64,000 nt of DNA from Ectopseudomonas mendocina (GTDB lineage: Bacteria > Pseudomonadota > Gammaproteobacteria > Pseudomonadales > Pseudomonadaceae). Of this stretch, positions 9,352 to 18,118 are shown piece by piece; the stretch's first letter is position 1; the number at the start of each line of letters is the position of its first letter. The DNA is taken from positions 25,336-89,335 of the forward strand of contig NZ_JADTQG010000022.1 in the NCBI RefSeq assembly GCF_016008875.1, in the 5' to 3' direction. The position numbers and the translations under genes were made by a program. The notes below the pieces were generated by a model. The model searched no databases and was not told the DNA's origin. It saw only the letters and a list, made by a program, of their open reading frames with translations.

Positions 9352-10193
9352 GGGTGCTGAACTGGCTGTGCAGCGCCATGACGGCGCTGCTGCTGGGCGG
9401 CCTTGCCGCCGCCCAGGCCGAGCCGGTCACTCTGGACGGCAGTGAACAATGGCTGATGAAGAGTGCCGAGGGCCGCGACTACCGCATCATGGTCAGCCTG
9501 CCGGAGGGCGATGTGCCCTATACCGGCGGCTACCCGGTGATCTATCTGCTCGACGGCAATGCCTACTTCCCGGCGTTCCACGCCGCCAAGCGGGCGCAAC
9601 GGCAATGGCGCAAGGCGATCATCGTCGCCATCGGCTACCCCAGCACCACGCCGCTGGATTTCGAGCGCCGTGCGTTCGACCTCTCACCACCGCAACTCCC
9701 CGAGCGCAACGACCCGCCGCAGGGCGGCCAGGACCTGTTTCTCGATTTCATCGAGCAGCGTTTGATGCCCCGGGTCAATCAGCGTTTCAAGGTCGATCAG
9801 GATCAGCTCAGCCTGGTCGGCCATTCGTTCGGCGGCATGTTCGGCATCTACGCTCTGTTCACCCGGCCGCAGCTTTTCCAGCATGTAGTCGCCATCAGCC
9901 CCAGCCTGTGGTGGCGCGACCGCTACCTGCTGGAACATGAGCGGGCATTCACCCGTCGCGCACATGCAGGAGAGCTGGATCTGACCCATCGCAGCCTGAG
10001 CATGTGGGTAGGCGACCGGGAAATGCCGCAGGAAATCCAGGACGTGCGCGCGCTGCAGATTCGCCTGGAAAACCTTTCGCAATATGGGCTGCGCAGTGAC
10101 TTCCAGCTCGAGGCGGGCGAGGACCACATGTCCGTTCCGTTTCGGGTCACCACCCGGGTTCTGGAGGAGTTGATGAGCACGCGGCGTTACTGA
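9348..10193 (+). CDS. Secreted alpha/beta-hydrolase, putative siderophore esterase
   Basis: Putative esterase of the Fes/IroE/PfeE family (alpha/beta fold, D-family esterase), 281 residues. A GTG start overlaps the receptor stop (GTGA). An N-terminal hydrophobic stretch (SAMTALLLGGLAAAQAEP) is a signal peptide, placing it in the periplasm. The nucleophile is Ser160 in VGHSFGGMFG; the likely catalytic histidine is His260 in GEDHMSVPF. By analogy with periplasmic PfeE of P. aeruginosa, which hydrolyses ferri-enterobactin, it may release iron from a catecholate or other ester siderophore imported by the receptor. Substrate is inferred from context only. Confidence 0.85.
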   Translation: MRVLNWLCSAMTALLLGGLAAAQAEPVTLDGSEQWLMKSAEGRDYRIMVSLPEGDVPYTGGYPVIYLLDGNAYFPAFHAAKRAQRQWRKAIIVAIGYPSTTPLDFERRAFDLSPPQLPERNDPPQGGQDLFLDFIEQRLMPRVNQRFKVDQDQLSLVGHSFGGMFGIYALFTRPQLFQHVVAISPSLWWRDRYLLEHERAFTRRAHAGELDLTHRSLSMWVGDREMPQEIQDVRALQIRLENLSQYGLRSDFQLEAGEDHMSVPFRVTTRVLEELMSTRRY

Positions 10194-10418
10194 ATGGTTT
10201 TTTTGCTTTGGTCCGGCCCGGACAATACGAGTGGATTGTGCATGCACTACTGACATGTATATAGATATGGCTAAAAGGTATTTAAATTATATTTTTTATA
10301 TCGGTATAGTTCTATCTATGCGTACCTGCCGACCAATCGGCGCGCCGCACTGAACACATGGCCGAGTCCTCGGCCGGTCAAAGTGAAGCGCCATTGGCGC
10401 CCTTGCATGGAGTTCTCT
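10194..10418 (+). promoter_or_regulatory. A+T-rich promoter region of the dioxygenase/ABC operon
   Basis: The 225-base gap before the TauD-like gene contains a strikingly A+T-rich tract (about 10255-10320) in otherwise G+C-rich DNA, as expected for a promoter or upstream element. No operator was recognised; sulfur-starvation control by CysB is a guess from gene content. Confidence 0.4.
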
Positions 10419-11309
10419 ATGTCGGCAGCAGCTCATTCCATCCCCTCCACGTCGGCACAGTCATTCGAAGTTCGCCCCTTTGATGCGCCGGTGGGGGCCG
10501 AGGTCGTCGGCCTCGACCTCAGCCTCCCGCTGAGCGACGCCGATTTCGCCCGCGTTCACCAGGCGCACCTCGACTACAACGTCGTGGTGTTCCGCGACCA
10601 GCGCATCACGCCGCAGCAGCAGATCGATTTCAGCCGCCGTTTCGGTATCTTGCAGATCCATGTGCTCAAGCAGTTCCTGCTGGAAGGCCACCCGGAAATC
10701 TTCATCATCTCCAACATCAAGGAGAACGGGCAGCCGATCGGCCTGGGCGATGCCGGCAAGTTCTGGCATTCGGATCTTTCGTACAAGGAATTCCCCAGCC
10801 TGGGCTCCATGCTCTACGCCCAGGAGCTGCCGGAGGAGGGCGGCGACACCCTGTTCGCCAGCCAGCAGCTGGCCTTCGAGACGCTGCCGACCGAGTTGCG
10901 CCAGGCCATCGACGGCAAGCGCGCTGCCCATTCCTATACGGCGCGTTATGCCGATGAGGTATTCGCCGGCATTCGTCGCCCGACGCTGACCGAGGCGCAG
11001 CTGGCCGAGGTCACGGCGGTGGTCCATCCAGTGGTGCGCACTCACCCGGAAACCGGCCGCAAGGGCCTGTTCGTCAACGAGAACTTCACCACCCACATTC
11101 TCGATGTGCCCGAGGACGAAAGCCGGCAGATCCTCGCCGAGCTGTATGCCCATAGCGCCAAACCGGAATTCATCTATCGCCACCAGTGGCAGGACGGCGA
11201 CATGGTGTTCTGGGACAACCGCGCACTGATCCACTTGGCCACGGGCTGCCGGAGTCATCTGCGGCGGCGCATGCACCGCACGACTATCCAGGGCGATGTG
11301 CCGTTCTAG
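10419..11309 (+). CDS. TauD/TfdA-family alpha-ketoglutarate dioxygenase
   Basis: Fe(II)/2-oxoglutarate dioxygenase of 296 residues, in the family that releases sulfite from taurine or sulfate from alkyl sulfates. The iron ligands are His and Asp of FWHSDLSY and the distal His of WDNRALIH; the 2-oxoglutarate arginine lies in RRRMHRTTI. The ATG at 10419 is chosen because GGAG sits six bases upstream; two earlier ATGs lack this. It leads an operon with an ABC importer of the nitrate/sulfonate/taurine class, so an organosulfur substrate is likely. TfdA-like herbicide or other ether cleavage is the alternative. Confidence 0.87.
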   Translation: MSAAAHSIPSTSAQSFEVRPFDAPVGAEVVGLDLSLPLSDADFARVHQAHLDYNVVVFRDQRITPQQQIDFSRRFGILQIHVLKQFLLEGHPEIFIISNIKENGQPIGLGDAGKFWHSDLSYKEFPSLGSMLYAQELPEEGGDTLFASQQLAFETLPTELRQAIDGKRAAHSYTARYADEVFAGIRRPTLTEAQLAEVTAVVHPVVRTHPETGRKGLFVNENFTTHILDVPEDESRQILAELYAHSAKPEFIYRHQWQDGDMVFWDNRALIHLATGCRSHLRRRMHRTTIQGDVPF

Positions 11310-11360
11310 GCGATAGCCCGCCACACCCCATTTCCATATTTTTTTGACTGGAGCCTCGAC

Positions 11361-12404
11361 ATGTCGGCAGGCAAGCGCTTTCCCTTTATTCCCCGTTTTG
11401 CCCGGTTGGCTGGCGGTATCGCCCTGAGTCTGAGCCTGCTGGCCGGTAGCCTGGCGACGCCGCAAGTCGCGCAAGCCGAGGGGCAGATCCGTATCGCCGA
11501 GCAGTTCGGTATCGTTTACCTGCTGCTCAATGTGGTGCGTGATCAGCAATTGATCGAGAAGCATGGCAAGGCCGAGGGGCTGGATATCAAGGTCGACTGG
11601 CAGCAGCTCTCCGGTGGCTCGGCGGTCAACGATGCGCTGCTGTCCGGCGCCATCGATATCGCCGGCGCCGGCATCGGCCCGCTGCTGACCGTGTGGGATC
11701 GCACCCAGGGTAGGCAGAACGTCAAGGGTGTCGCTTCGCTGGGCAACTTCCCGTACTACCTGCTCAGCAACAACCCCAAGGTAAAAACCATCGCCGATTT
11801 CACCGACAAGGATCGTATCGCCGTACCTGCCGTGGGCGTGTCGGTGCAGTCGCGCTTCCTGCAATACGCCGCGGCCAAACAGTGGGGCGACAAGGCATTC
11901 GACCGCCTCGACAAGTACACGGTGGCGCTGCCGCACCCGGATGCCACGGCGTCCCTGAAAGCCGGTGGCACCGAGCTGACCGGGCACTTTTCCAACCCGC
12001 CGTTCCAGAACCAGGCGCTGGAAAACCCGGATGTGCACGTGGTGCTCGACACCTACGAGCTGCTCGGCCCGAATTCGCCGACCGTGCTCTATGCCACCGA
12101 GAAATTCCGCACCGACAACCCCAAGACCTACAAGGCTTTCGTCGCGGCATTGGCCGAAGCGGCGGACTTCGCTCAGAAGGATAAAGGCGCGGCAGCCGAT
12201 ACCTACCTCCGCGTCACCGGCGCCAAGATCAGCCATGAAGAACTGCTGAAGATCATCGACAACGAGCAGTTCCAGTTCACCGTCACGCCCACCAACACCT
12301 ACCCGCTGGCCGACTTCCTGCACCGTGTCGGCGCCATCAAACACAAGCCGGCCAGCTGGCAGGACTACTTCTTCGAAGACGCCGCCATCGGTCAGGGAAG
12401 CTGA
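11361..12404 (+). CDS. ABC transporter substrate-binding protein (sulfonate/taurine class), copy 1
   Basis: Periplasmic binding protein of the SsuA/TauA/NrtA type, 347 residues, with a signal peptide ending near AQAEG (about residue 35). The mature part begins QIRIAEQFGIVYLLL and includes DIAGAGIGPLLTVWDR and the ligand-domain HFSNPPFQNQALENP. It closely resembles the binding protein encoded at 14273, with long shared blocks, so the two are paralogues. It lies six bases upstream of the ATPase gene in the same operon. The ligand is unknown but probably a sulfonate or sulfate ester, given the TauD-like enzyme. Confidence 0.9.
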   Translation: MSAGKRFPFIPRFARLAGGIALSLSLLAGSLATPQVAQAEGQIRIAEQFGIVYLLLNVVRDQQLIEKHGKAEGLDIKVDWQQLSGGSAVNDALLSGAIDIAGAGIGPLLTVWDRTQGRQNVKGVASLGNFPYYLLSNNPKVKTIADFTDKDRIAVPAVGVSVQSRFLQYAAAKQWGDKAFDRLDKYTVALPHPDATASLKAGGTELTGHFSNPPFQNQALENPDVHVVLDTYELLGPNSPTVLYATEKFRTDNPKTYKAFVAALAEAADFAQKDKGAAADTYLRVTGAKISHEELLKIIDNEQFQFTVTPTNTYPLADFLHRVGAIKHKPASWQDYFFEDAAIGQGS

Positions 12405-12410
12405 TAACCC

Positions 12411-13274
12411 ATGAATGCTCCTTTGCAAGGCCACACGGCCAGCATGCTGAATCCAGGCGCCTTCGACACCGTTCTCCAGGTGGACAAGGTCAGCCTCGAA
12501 TACCGCACCCCGCAGCGCGTGGTGCGCGCCACCCACGAAGTCAGCTTCGCAGTGGATCGTGCCGACCGCTTCGTGCTGCTCGGCCCCTCCGGCTGCGGTA
12601 AATCCACTTTGCTCAAGGCGGTGGCCGGTTTCATCGAACCGGTCGCCGGCAGCATCCGCCTCGACGGTGCCCGGGTTCACGAGCCGGGCCCGGACCGGAT
12701 CGTGGTGTTCCAGGAGTTCGACCAGTTGCCGCCATGGAAGACGGTCAAGCAGAACGTCATGTTCCCGCTGCTGGCCTCACGCACCCTGGGCCGTAAGGAG
12801 GCTGAGGAGCGCGCCCTGCATTACCTGGGGAAGGTCGGCCTGGCCGCCTTCGCCGATGCCTATCCGCACACCCTGTCCGGCGGCATGAAGGCGAGGGTGG
12901 CGATCGCCCGTGCCCTGGCCATGCAGCCGAAGATCCTGCTGATGGACGAGCCCTTCGCCGCCCTCGACGCGCTGACCCGACGCAAGATGCAGGAAGAGTT
13001 GCTGGCGCTGTGGGAGGAGGTGCGTTTCACCCTGTTGTTCGTCACCCACTCCATCGAGGAGGCGCTGATCGTCGGCAACCGCATCCTGCTGCTGTCGCCA
13101 CACCCCGGCCGGGTGCGGGCGGAAATCAACAGCCATCAGTTCGACCTGCACAGCCTTGGTGGTGTGGGCTTCCAGCAGACCGCGCAGCGGATTCACTGCC
13201 TGCTGTTCGACGAGGAGGTCGACAACGGCACGGCCGTCGAACTGGGTTTCCAGGATATCCGCATCGCCTACTGA
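12411..13274 (+). CDS. ABC transporter ATP-binding protein (SsuB/TauB class)
   Basis: ATPase of 287 residues energising the importer. Walker A is LLGPSGCGKST (residues 57-67), the signature is LSGGMKARVAIARA (the usual glutamines after LSGGM are replaced by lysine and alanine), Walker B with D-loop is ILLMDEPFAALDALTR, and the switch histidine is in FVTHSIEEA. A 40-residue C-terminal extension follows the ATPase core, as in other members. Both neighbours are close (6 and 12 bases), indicating one transcript with the binding protein and permease. Confidence 0.92.
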   Translation: MNAPLQGHTASMLNPGAFDTVLQVDKVSLEYRTPQRVVRATHEVSFAVDRADRFVLLGPSGCGKSTLLKAVAGFIEPVAGSIRLDGARVHEPGPDRIVVFQEFDQLPPWKTVKQNVMFPLLASRTLGRKEAEERALHYLGKVGLAAFADAYPHTLSGGMKARVAIARALAMQPKILLMDEPFAALDALTRRKMQEELLALWEEVRFTLLFVTHSIEEALIVGNRILLLSPHPGRVRAEINSHQFDLHSLGGVGFQQTAQRIHCLLFDEEVDNGTAVELGFQDIRIAY

Positions 13275-13286
13275 GGAGCGTTCATC

Positions 13287-14153
13287 ATGAGTCTTTCCCC
13301 CGCACGGCGTGAGGAATACGAAATCCCCCTGCAGCCGCTGCCCGGCCTCAAGCTGGAGCGCGAGCTGTCCCTCGGCCAGCGCCTGTGGCAACAGGGCTGG
13401 CTGCGCAAATCGCTGATCTTGCTGGCCCTGGCGCTGGTCTGGGAGGCTGCGGCCCGCTACCAGGCCAACGACCTGCTGCTGCCCAGCTTCCTGCAGACGG
13501 CCAGGGCCTTCATCGAAGGCATCGGCAGCGGCGAGCTGCTGGAAAAGGTGGCCATCTCGCTGTCGGTGCTGGTCAAGGGTTACCTGATCGGCATCGTCCT
13601 GGCCTTTCTGCTGACCAGCCTGGCGGTCTCGACCCAGCTCGGCCGCGACCTGCTGTCGACGCTGACCTCGATGTTCAACCCGCTGCCGGCCATCGCGCTG
13701 CTGCCGCTGTCGCTGCTGTGGTTCGGGCTGGGCGAGAACAGCCTGATCTTCGTGCTGGTGCACTCGGTGCTCTGGGCGCTGGCGCTGAATACCTACGCCG
13801 GCTTTCTCGGCGTCTCCGAGACCCAGCGCATGGCCGGTCGCAACTACGGGCTCAAGGGCCTGCGCTTCGTGTTGTTCATCTTGGTTCCGGCGGCGCTGCC
13901 GTCGATCCTCTCGGGTCTGAAGATCGGCTGGGCCTTCGCCTGGCGCACGCTGATCGCCGCCGAACTGGTGTTCGGCGCCTCCAGCGGCAAGGGCGGCCTG
14001 GGCTGGTACATCTTCCAGAACCGCAACGAGCTTTACACCGACAAGGTGTTCGCCGGGCTGGTGGCGGTGATCCTGATCGGCCTGCTGGTGGAGAACCTGA
14101 TCTTCGCCAGCATCGAGCGAGTGACCGTCAAGCGCTGGGGGATGCAGCGCTAA
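13287..14153 (+). CDS. ABC transporter permease (SsuC/TauC class)
   Basis: Inner-membrane permease of 288 residues, with a first helix near residue 45 (SLILLALALVWEAAARY) and about six segments in all. The conserved EAA loop contacting the ATPase is recognisable around GLKGLRFVLFILVPAALPSILSGLKIGWAFAW (two overlapping stretches). It forms the transport core with the upstream ATPase. The ATG follows GGAGCG. A palindromic repeat follows its stop, which may separate it from the second binding-protein gene. Confidence 0.9.
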   Translation: MSLSPARREEYEIPLQPLPGLKLERELSLGQRLWQQGWLRKSLILLALALVWEAAARYQANDLLLPSFLQTARAFIEGIGSGELLEKVAISLSVLVKGYLIGIVLAFLLTSLAVSTQLGRDLLSTLTSMFNPLPAIALLPLSLLWFGLGENSLIFVLVHSVLWALALNTYAGFLGVSETQRMAGRNYGLKGLRFVLFILVPAALPSILSGLKIGWAFAWRTLIAAELVFGASSGKGGLGWYIFQNRNELYTDKVFAGLVAVILIGLLVENLIFASIERVTVKRWGMQR

Positions 14154-14160
14154 GGGCCCA

Positions 14161-14236
14161 GTAGGGTGGATCACGCTTCACCGATCCACCGTTTCGCAGT
14201 CGCAATGGTGGATGAAAAGAGCGTCATCCACCCTAC
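14161..14236. repeat. Intergenic inverted repeat of the GTAGGGTGGA family
   Basis: The left arm starts GTAGGGTGGATCACGC and the right arm ends GTCATCCACCCTAC, giving a long imperfect hairpin between the permease and the second binding-protein gene. A related element lies at 54228-54304. Such dispersed palindromes are common between Pseudomonas genes and may modulate transcript ends. Confidence 0.65.
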
Positions 14237-14272
14237 GTAACCAACTTACTGATCACATAACGAGAAAAGTCG

Positions 14273-15289
14273 ATGACCAACACCTTCAAACTCGGCCGCC
14301 TGGCCACCGCCTTGGGTCTTCTCGGCGCCTTGGCAACCCCGCTCGCAGCTCACGCAGAAGGCAAGATCAGCATCGCCCAGCAGTTCGGCATCGGTTACCT
14401 GGTGCTGCATGTGGTCAAGGACCAGCAACTGATCCAGAAGCACGCCAAGGCCCAGGGCCTGGACAAGATCGACGTCGAGTGGCGGACCATCTCCGGTGCC
14501 ACCGCGATGAACGAAGCGCTGCTGGCCGGTGCCATCGACGTGGTCTCGGCTGGCGTGCCGCCGATGCTGACCGTCTGGGACCGCACCCACGGCCGGCAGA
14601 ATGTCAAGGCCGTGGCCTCGCTGGGTTCGCTGCCCAACTACCTGCTGAGCAACCGTGAAGAGGTGAAGACCCTCGATGATCTCGGCGAGAAGGACCGCAT
14701 CGCGGTGCCGGCTGCCGGTGTCGGCTTCCAGTCGCGTACCCTGCAGATCGAGACCGCCAAGCGGTACGGCAATGCCGACTTCCAGCGCTTCGACAAGATT
14801 TCCGTCAGCCTGCCGCACCCGGATGCCACCGCGGCACTGACCAAGGGCGGCTCGGAAATCACCGCGCATTTTTCCAGTCCGCCGTTCCAGTACCAGGCGC
14901 TGGAAAATCCCCAGGTGCACAAGCTGATCAGCAGCTACGACATCCTCGGCGGCCAGGCTACCTTCAACGTGCTCTACGCCACCGAGAAATTCCACGACGA
15001 CAATCCGAAAACCTACAAGGCCTTCTACGATGCTTTGGTGGAAGCCTCGCAGATCATCAAGGCTGACAAGGCCGCTGCGGCCGAGACCTATATCCGCGTG
15101 GAGAACTCCAGGTTGCCGCTGGAGTTCGTGAAGAAGATCATCGAGGACCCGGAGAACGACTTCACCGTGTCGCCGCAGCGCACCTTCATCTATGCCGAGA
15201 AGTTGCACGAGCTGGGCGTGCTGAAGAACAAGGCCGGCTCCTGGAAGGATTACTTCTTCGAGGAAGCGTTCGGCAATCCGGGGAGCTGA
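14273..15289 (+). CDS. ABC transporter substrate-binding protein (sulfonate/taurine class), copy 2
   Basis: Second periplasmic binding protein, 338 residues, with a signal peptide ending near AAHAEG (residue 28). The mature sequence begins KISIAQQFGIGYLVL and keeps VVSAGVPPMLTVWDRTHGRQNVK and HFSSPPFQYQALENPQ, aligning almost end to end with the protein at 11361. The duplication suggests the same ATPase and permease serve two related ligands. It is separated from the permease by 119 bases with a palindromic repeat, so its expression may be partly uncoupled. Confidence 0.9.
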   Translation: MTNTFKLGRLATALGLLGALATPLAAHAEGKISIAQQFGIGYLVLHVVKDQQLIQKHAKAQGLDKIDVEWRTISGATAMNEALLAGAIDVVSAGVPPMLTVWDRTHGRQNVKAVASLGSLPNYLLSNREEVKTLDDLGEKDRIAVPAAGVGFQSRTLQIETAKRYGNADFQRFDKISVSLPHPDATAALTKGGSEITAHFSSPPFQYQALENPQVHKLISSYDILGGQATFNVLYATEKFHDDNPKTYKAFYDALVEASQIIKADKAAAAETYIRVENSRLPLEFVKKIIEDPENDFTVSPQRTFIYAEKLHELGVLKNKAGSWKDYFFEEAFGNPGS

Positions 15290-15307
15290 TGTTCAAGCGG
15301 CCAGACG

Positions 15308-17215
15308 CTAGATGCGTGGCCGCAGTTTCAGTTCGGGGGTGGGCTTGGGCGCATCCTTGGCAGGGTGGCTGTCGGGGTGCTGCTCGATCATCTGGGCGAT
15401 CACCCGCAACTGCTCGAGCATGGCCTTGGCCAACCCGGCCTGGGTGCGATACAGGCCGGTGTCCGGATCCTTTTCCAGGTCGTTGAGGCCCTTGAAGGGG
15501 TAGCTGAAACGCCTGGCTTCGGGTGTGAAGAAGCGTTGGTAGTCATGCTCGGTACCGTGCAGCTCACGGCAGGCACGTTCCAGGCTCTGCAACTGTTCGG
15601 CGACGCTGGCCAGTTGCAGGCGCAAGCGGATGATCTGGTGGTTTTCCCAGTTCATCGACGAGGCTTTTGCGCCGGGCTGCCAGCACGCCGGATTGCCGAA
15701 GCGCAGCACGAATTGCTGGCCGGCTTCGCGGCCGTAACCGGTCAGGCGCTCGATGCGTTCGGCAGGCATGGTCAGGTTGAGGCCGCCTTCCTCGCGGGTC
15801 AGCTGAATCAGGCCGATACGGTCGCGAAAGCCCGGCATCAGCGACAGGGTCTCGTGGTTCCAGTCCTTGGCCACGTTGCTGAGCTGGGCCAGAAAGCCGC
15901 GCAGCGCCGGCAGACCGCTCTGCGGGAAGCGCCGCCAATAGGCGAGCCGCGCATCGCCGTTGTTGCGCGGGAAGCGCACGCGCTGTTCGTCCGAACCGTC
16001 GGTCGGGCCGAGATCCAGGCCGAAGGTCGGGCGCCGGGGCAGGGCGGCGTCGAAGAAGTGAATGGGGAAGTTGGAGCTGATACCGCCATCGGTGAACCAG
16101 CAGCGCTCGAGTTTCTTGTCACGCTTGCGGTAGTCCACGGCATGCAGAGGCACGGCGCTGAGCAGCAGCGGGAAACTCAGGCTCATGCGCACCGCGACGA
16201 TCACCGGCAGATCGTCCGGCAGGGGCATACGCAGATAGCCGTCGTTGCGTTCATCGTTGCCGGGGCGTTGGCGTGCGCTCATCCAGGCCACTACACGGCG
16301 CGGGAACAGGCGGGCGAACTCCTCCTCGCGGAAATGGAACTGGTTGTTCTCACGTACCTGATCGTCATCGCGAAAGGGCAGACGGAAAGGGCGCGCCATG
16401 CTCAGGCAGGTGGTCATGACCTGCAGATCGATGCCGTGCGCGCGCAGGTCGCCGAAGGTCAGTGGCCGCTCGCATTCAATCGCCCCAGCGTGCTGCGCGC
16501 AAAACGCCTGCTGCCCGCTGAGCCGATCGAAATAGTGGGTCAGCCAGTTGGTCAGGGCTTCCTCCGGGGCCTCGTCATCGGCGTCAGGCAGGCCGGTGCA
16601 AATGCCGAAACCATTCTTCGGCAGCTCGCGCAGCGCGGGCAGCAGCAGGCGGCAGGCAGCCGCGAACACGCCGCCAAGCGCGGCGAACAACAGCACCCAG
16701 AACCAGGCCAATAAATTGCCGCTGGTGATGGCGCTGCTCCATAAGGGCCCGCCCGCGACGAGTGCGCCAATCAGTGCGGCGAGCTTGTGCCGCATCAGCA
16801 TTACCTTGAGTGGCGCCAGCACGCGCGCCCGCGGCCCCTTGCCCTTGGCTTCGAGCGTGGCGATGAAGGTGTCGAACAGCGTTCGCAGCGCCGGAATGGG
16901 CTTGAACAAGGCCAGCAGCTTGGTGCCATGGCCGTCTGCCGCGGGTGTGCAGAGATGTTCGGGCAAACGTTCGATTTCGGCGAAGCCGGCCGGGTCGCTG
17001 CTCAACTGCCCGCTCTGGAAACGCTGGCGGCCAAGTTCGGCGGCGGCAGCTGCCGCGGCGGCGATGGCCCCGGCACTGGTGCCACCGATGCTGCGCAGAC
17101 GAAATGCCTTGGCGATCTCGGTAATGGCCAGCGGATAGACGATGCCGCTGGTGATGCCGCCTTTCATGATCAGGTCGCATTCCCTGGCGAATACCGCCTG
17201 GCGCGAATCGTTCAT
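15308..17215 (-). CDS. Patatin-like phospholipase with membrane segments
   Basis: Lipid acyl hydrolase of 635 residues. The N-terminal patatin fold starts with MKGGITSGIVYPLAI, the nucleophile serine is in GGTSAGAIAAA (GxSxG, near residue 44), and the dyad aspartate is in WFTDGGISSNFPIHFFD (near 370). Between them (about residues 145-200) lie two hydrophobic helices (AALIGALVAGGPLW and LLAWFWVLLFAALGGVFAAA), so the enzyme is probably membrane-bound. A long C-terminal region of about 180 residues is not recognised. It stands alone, convergent with the binding-protein gene. Role unknown; membrane remodelling is likely. Confidence 0.87.
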   Translation of the reverse strand: MNDSRQAVFARECDLIMKGGITSGIVYPLAITEIAKAFRLRSIGGTSAGAIAAAAAAAAELGRQRFQSGQLSSDPAGFAEIERLPEHLCTPAADGHGTKLLALFKPIPALRTLFDTFIATLEAKGKGPRARVLAPLKVMLMRHKLAALIGALVAGGPLWSSAITSGNLLAWFWVLLFAALGGVFAAACRLLLPALRELPKNGFGICTGLPDADDEAPEEALTNWLTHYFDRLSGQQAFCAQHAGAIECERPLTFGDLRAHGIDLQVMTTCLSMARPFRLPFRDDDQVRENNQFHFREEEFARLFPRRVVAWMSARQRPGNDERNDGYLRMPLPDDLPVIVAVRMSLSFPLLLSAVPLHAVDYRKRDKKLERCWFTDGGISSNFPIHFFDAALPRRPTFGLDLGPTDGSDEQRVRFPRNNGDARLAYWRRFPQSGLPALRGFLAQLSNVAKDWNHETLSLMPGFRDRIGLIQLTREEGGLNLTMPAERIERLTGYGREAGQQFVLRFGNPACWQPGAKASSMNWENHQIIRLRLQLASVAEQLQSLERACRELHGTEHDYQRFFTPEARRFSYPFKGLNDLEKDPDTGLYRTQAGLAKAMLEQLRVIAQMIEQHPDSHPAKDAPKPTPELKLRPRI

Positions 17216-17425
17216 CTACTGCTCCTTGTCGTCATGCCGAACGCAGGCGCGGGCATGATAACGCGGCTTTGCTGTCGTTTTGCTAGCAGGTTGCGGCGCT
17301 TCGGTAAAACGAAGGTTTAGCGTTCGCCGGCGCTGGCAAGCTGTAAGGGGAGCAGAGGCGGACGAGTGCGGAATTTGGTTGCCGCCTTCAATCTGGTTGA
17401 AGCCCAGTTGGTTACCAGCGAGTCT

Positions 17426-17956
17426 TCAACGGTTCTGGCCGGCACGCTTGCGCTCGTGTTGCTCCATTACATCGAGCAGGTCCTGGAGCGTATCGTCCAT
17501 ATGGTCGCCGGCCCTGTAACGCGACGTTGCCTGGCCTGTGCTGTCGTTCACCACGGCTCTGGGGCGCTCGACGAATGTTCCGATCAGTTCGAATGCCTCG
17601 TCCAGTATGGCAACCAGCGGTACCAGAATGCGCTCCAGCCCCAGCGCATCCCGCAGATCATTCTCGGCACGCCCCTTGGAGACGATCGACAGCTCGATAT
17701 TCGGCTGTGCTTGGCACATGAAATCCATCACCGCCAGGTTGATATGGCAGTCCGGGCACCAGATCTCCGCCGCGACCAGCAGATGATACTTACCCTCGAG
17801 CTGGCCGAGCCTTTCCAGCGTCGATGCTGCAAAAGTGCCTGGCCTGCGCGCCTTCTGCGCAAAGCTGGTGGCCGATGCTTTCTCGCCCTCCAGCCCTTCA
17901 CTTACGAAAGCGCTGAACTGCTTGCCTGTTGCAACGATGTCCTTGTAGCGGGTCAT
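17426..17956 (-). CDS. Thioredoxin-fold protein with WCPDC motif
   Basis: Thioredoxin-family protein of 176 residues. The redox motif WCPDC follows a beta strand (HLLVAAEIWCPDCHINLAVMD, split across the fold core), and the region GLERILVPLVAILDEAFE resembles the strand with the cis-proline (VP). The start at 17956 (MTRYKDIVATG) is chosen from the conserved N-terminus; a longer frame to 18082 adds 42 atypical residues. No signal peptide is seen, so it is cytoplasmic and probably reduces protein disulfides or peroxides. It borders the A+T-richer defence island. Confidence 0.8.
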   Translation of the reverse strand: MTRYKDIVATGKQFSAFVSEGLEGEKASATSFAQKARRPGTFAASTLERLGQLEGKYHLLVAAEIWCPDCHINLAVMDFMCQAQPNIELSIVSKGRAENDLRDALGLERILVPLVAILDEAFELIGTFVERPRAVVNDSTGQATSRYRAGDHMDDTLQDLLDVMEQHERKRAGQNR

Positions 17957-18060
17957 GAACTTTCTGCCGGCGTCAAAGCAGTTGATGGTAGTAGAAAGTG
18001 ATTGCAGGGGCACGTGCTGCAGTGTCGTTGCCAGTGGCGGGAAGCAGCTTTGGTGGGGCA

Positions 18061-18076
18061 GCTTTCGGCCAGAAGC
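18061..18076. repeat. Left copy of a 16-bp inverted repeat flanking the defence island
   Basis: The 16 bases here are the exact reverse complement of 22108-22123, with weaker similarity on either side. The pair encloses the A+T-richer block holding hamA, hamB and the DUF3223 gene, so it may mark the ends of an inserted segment or two copies of a dispersed short repeat. Confidence 0.6.
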
Positions 18077-18118
18077 AGTCACTCACTGCGAGCGGGCAAT
18101 ACTTCGTTTTTCGTAGAG

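Noticed and set aside
10461..12680. 739-codon frame on the minus strand
   Set aside because: It spans the antisense of three well-supported genes of another operon and has the composition of a shadow frame.
15308..17215. Patatin-like lipase as a CBASS effector
   Set aside because: No cyclic-nucleotide synthase or other CBASS partner is adjacent, and composition and direction separate it from the Hachiman island.
17957..18118. tRNA attachment site next to the defence island
   Set aside because: No tRNA-like cloverleaf or integrase gene is visible at either edge.
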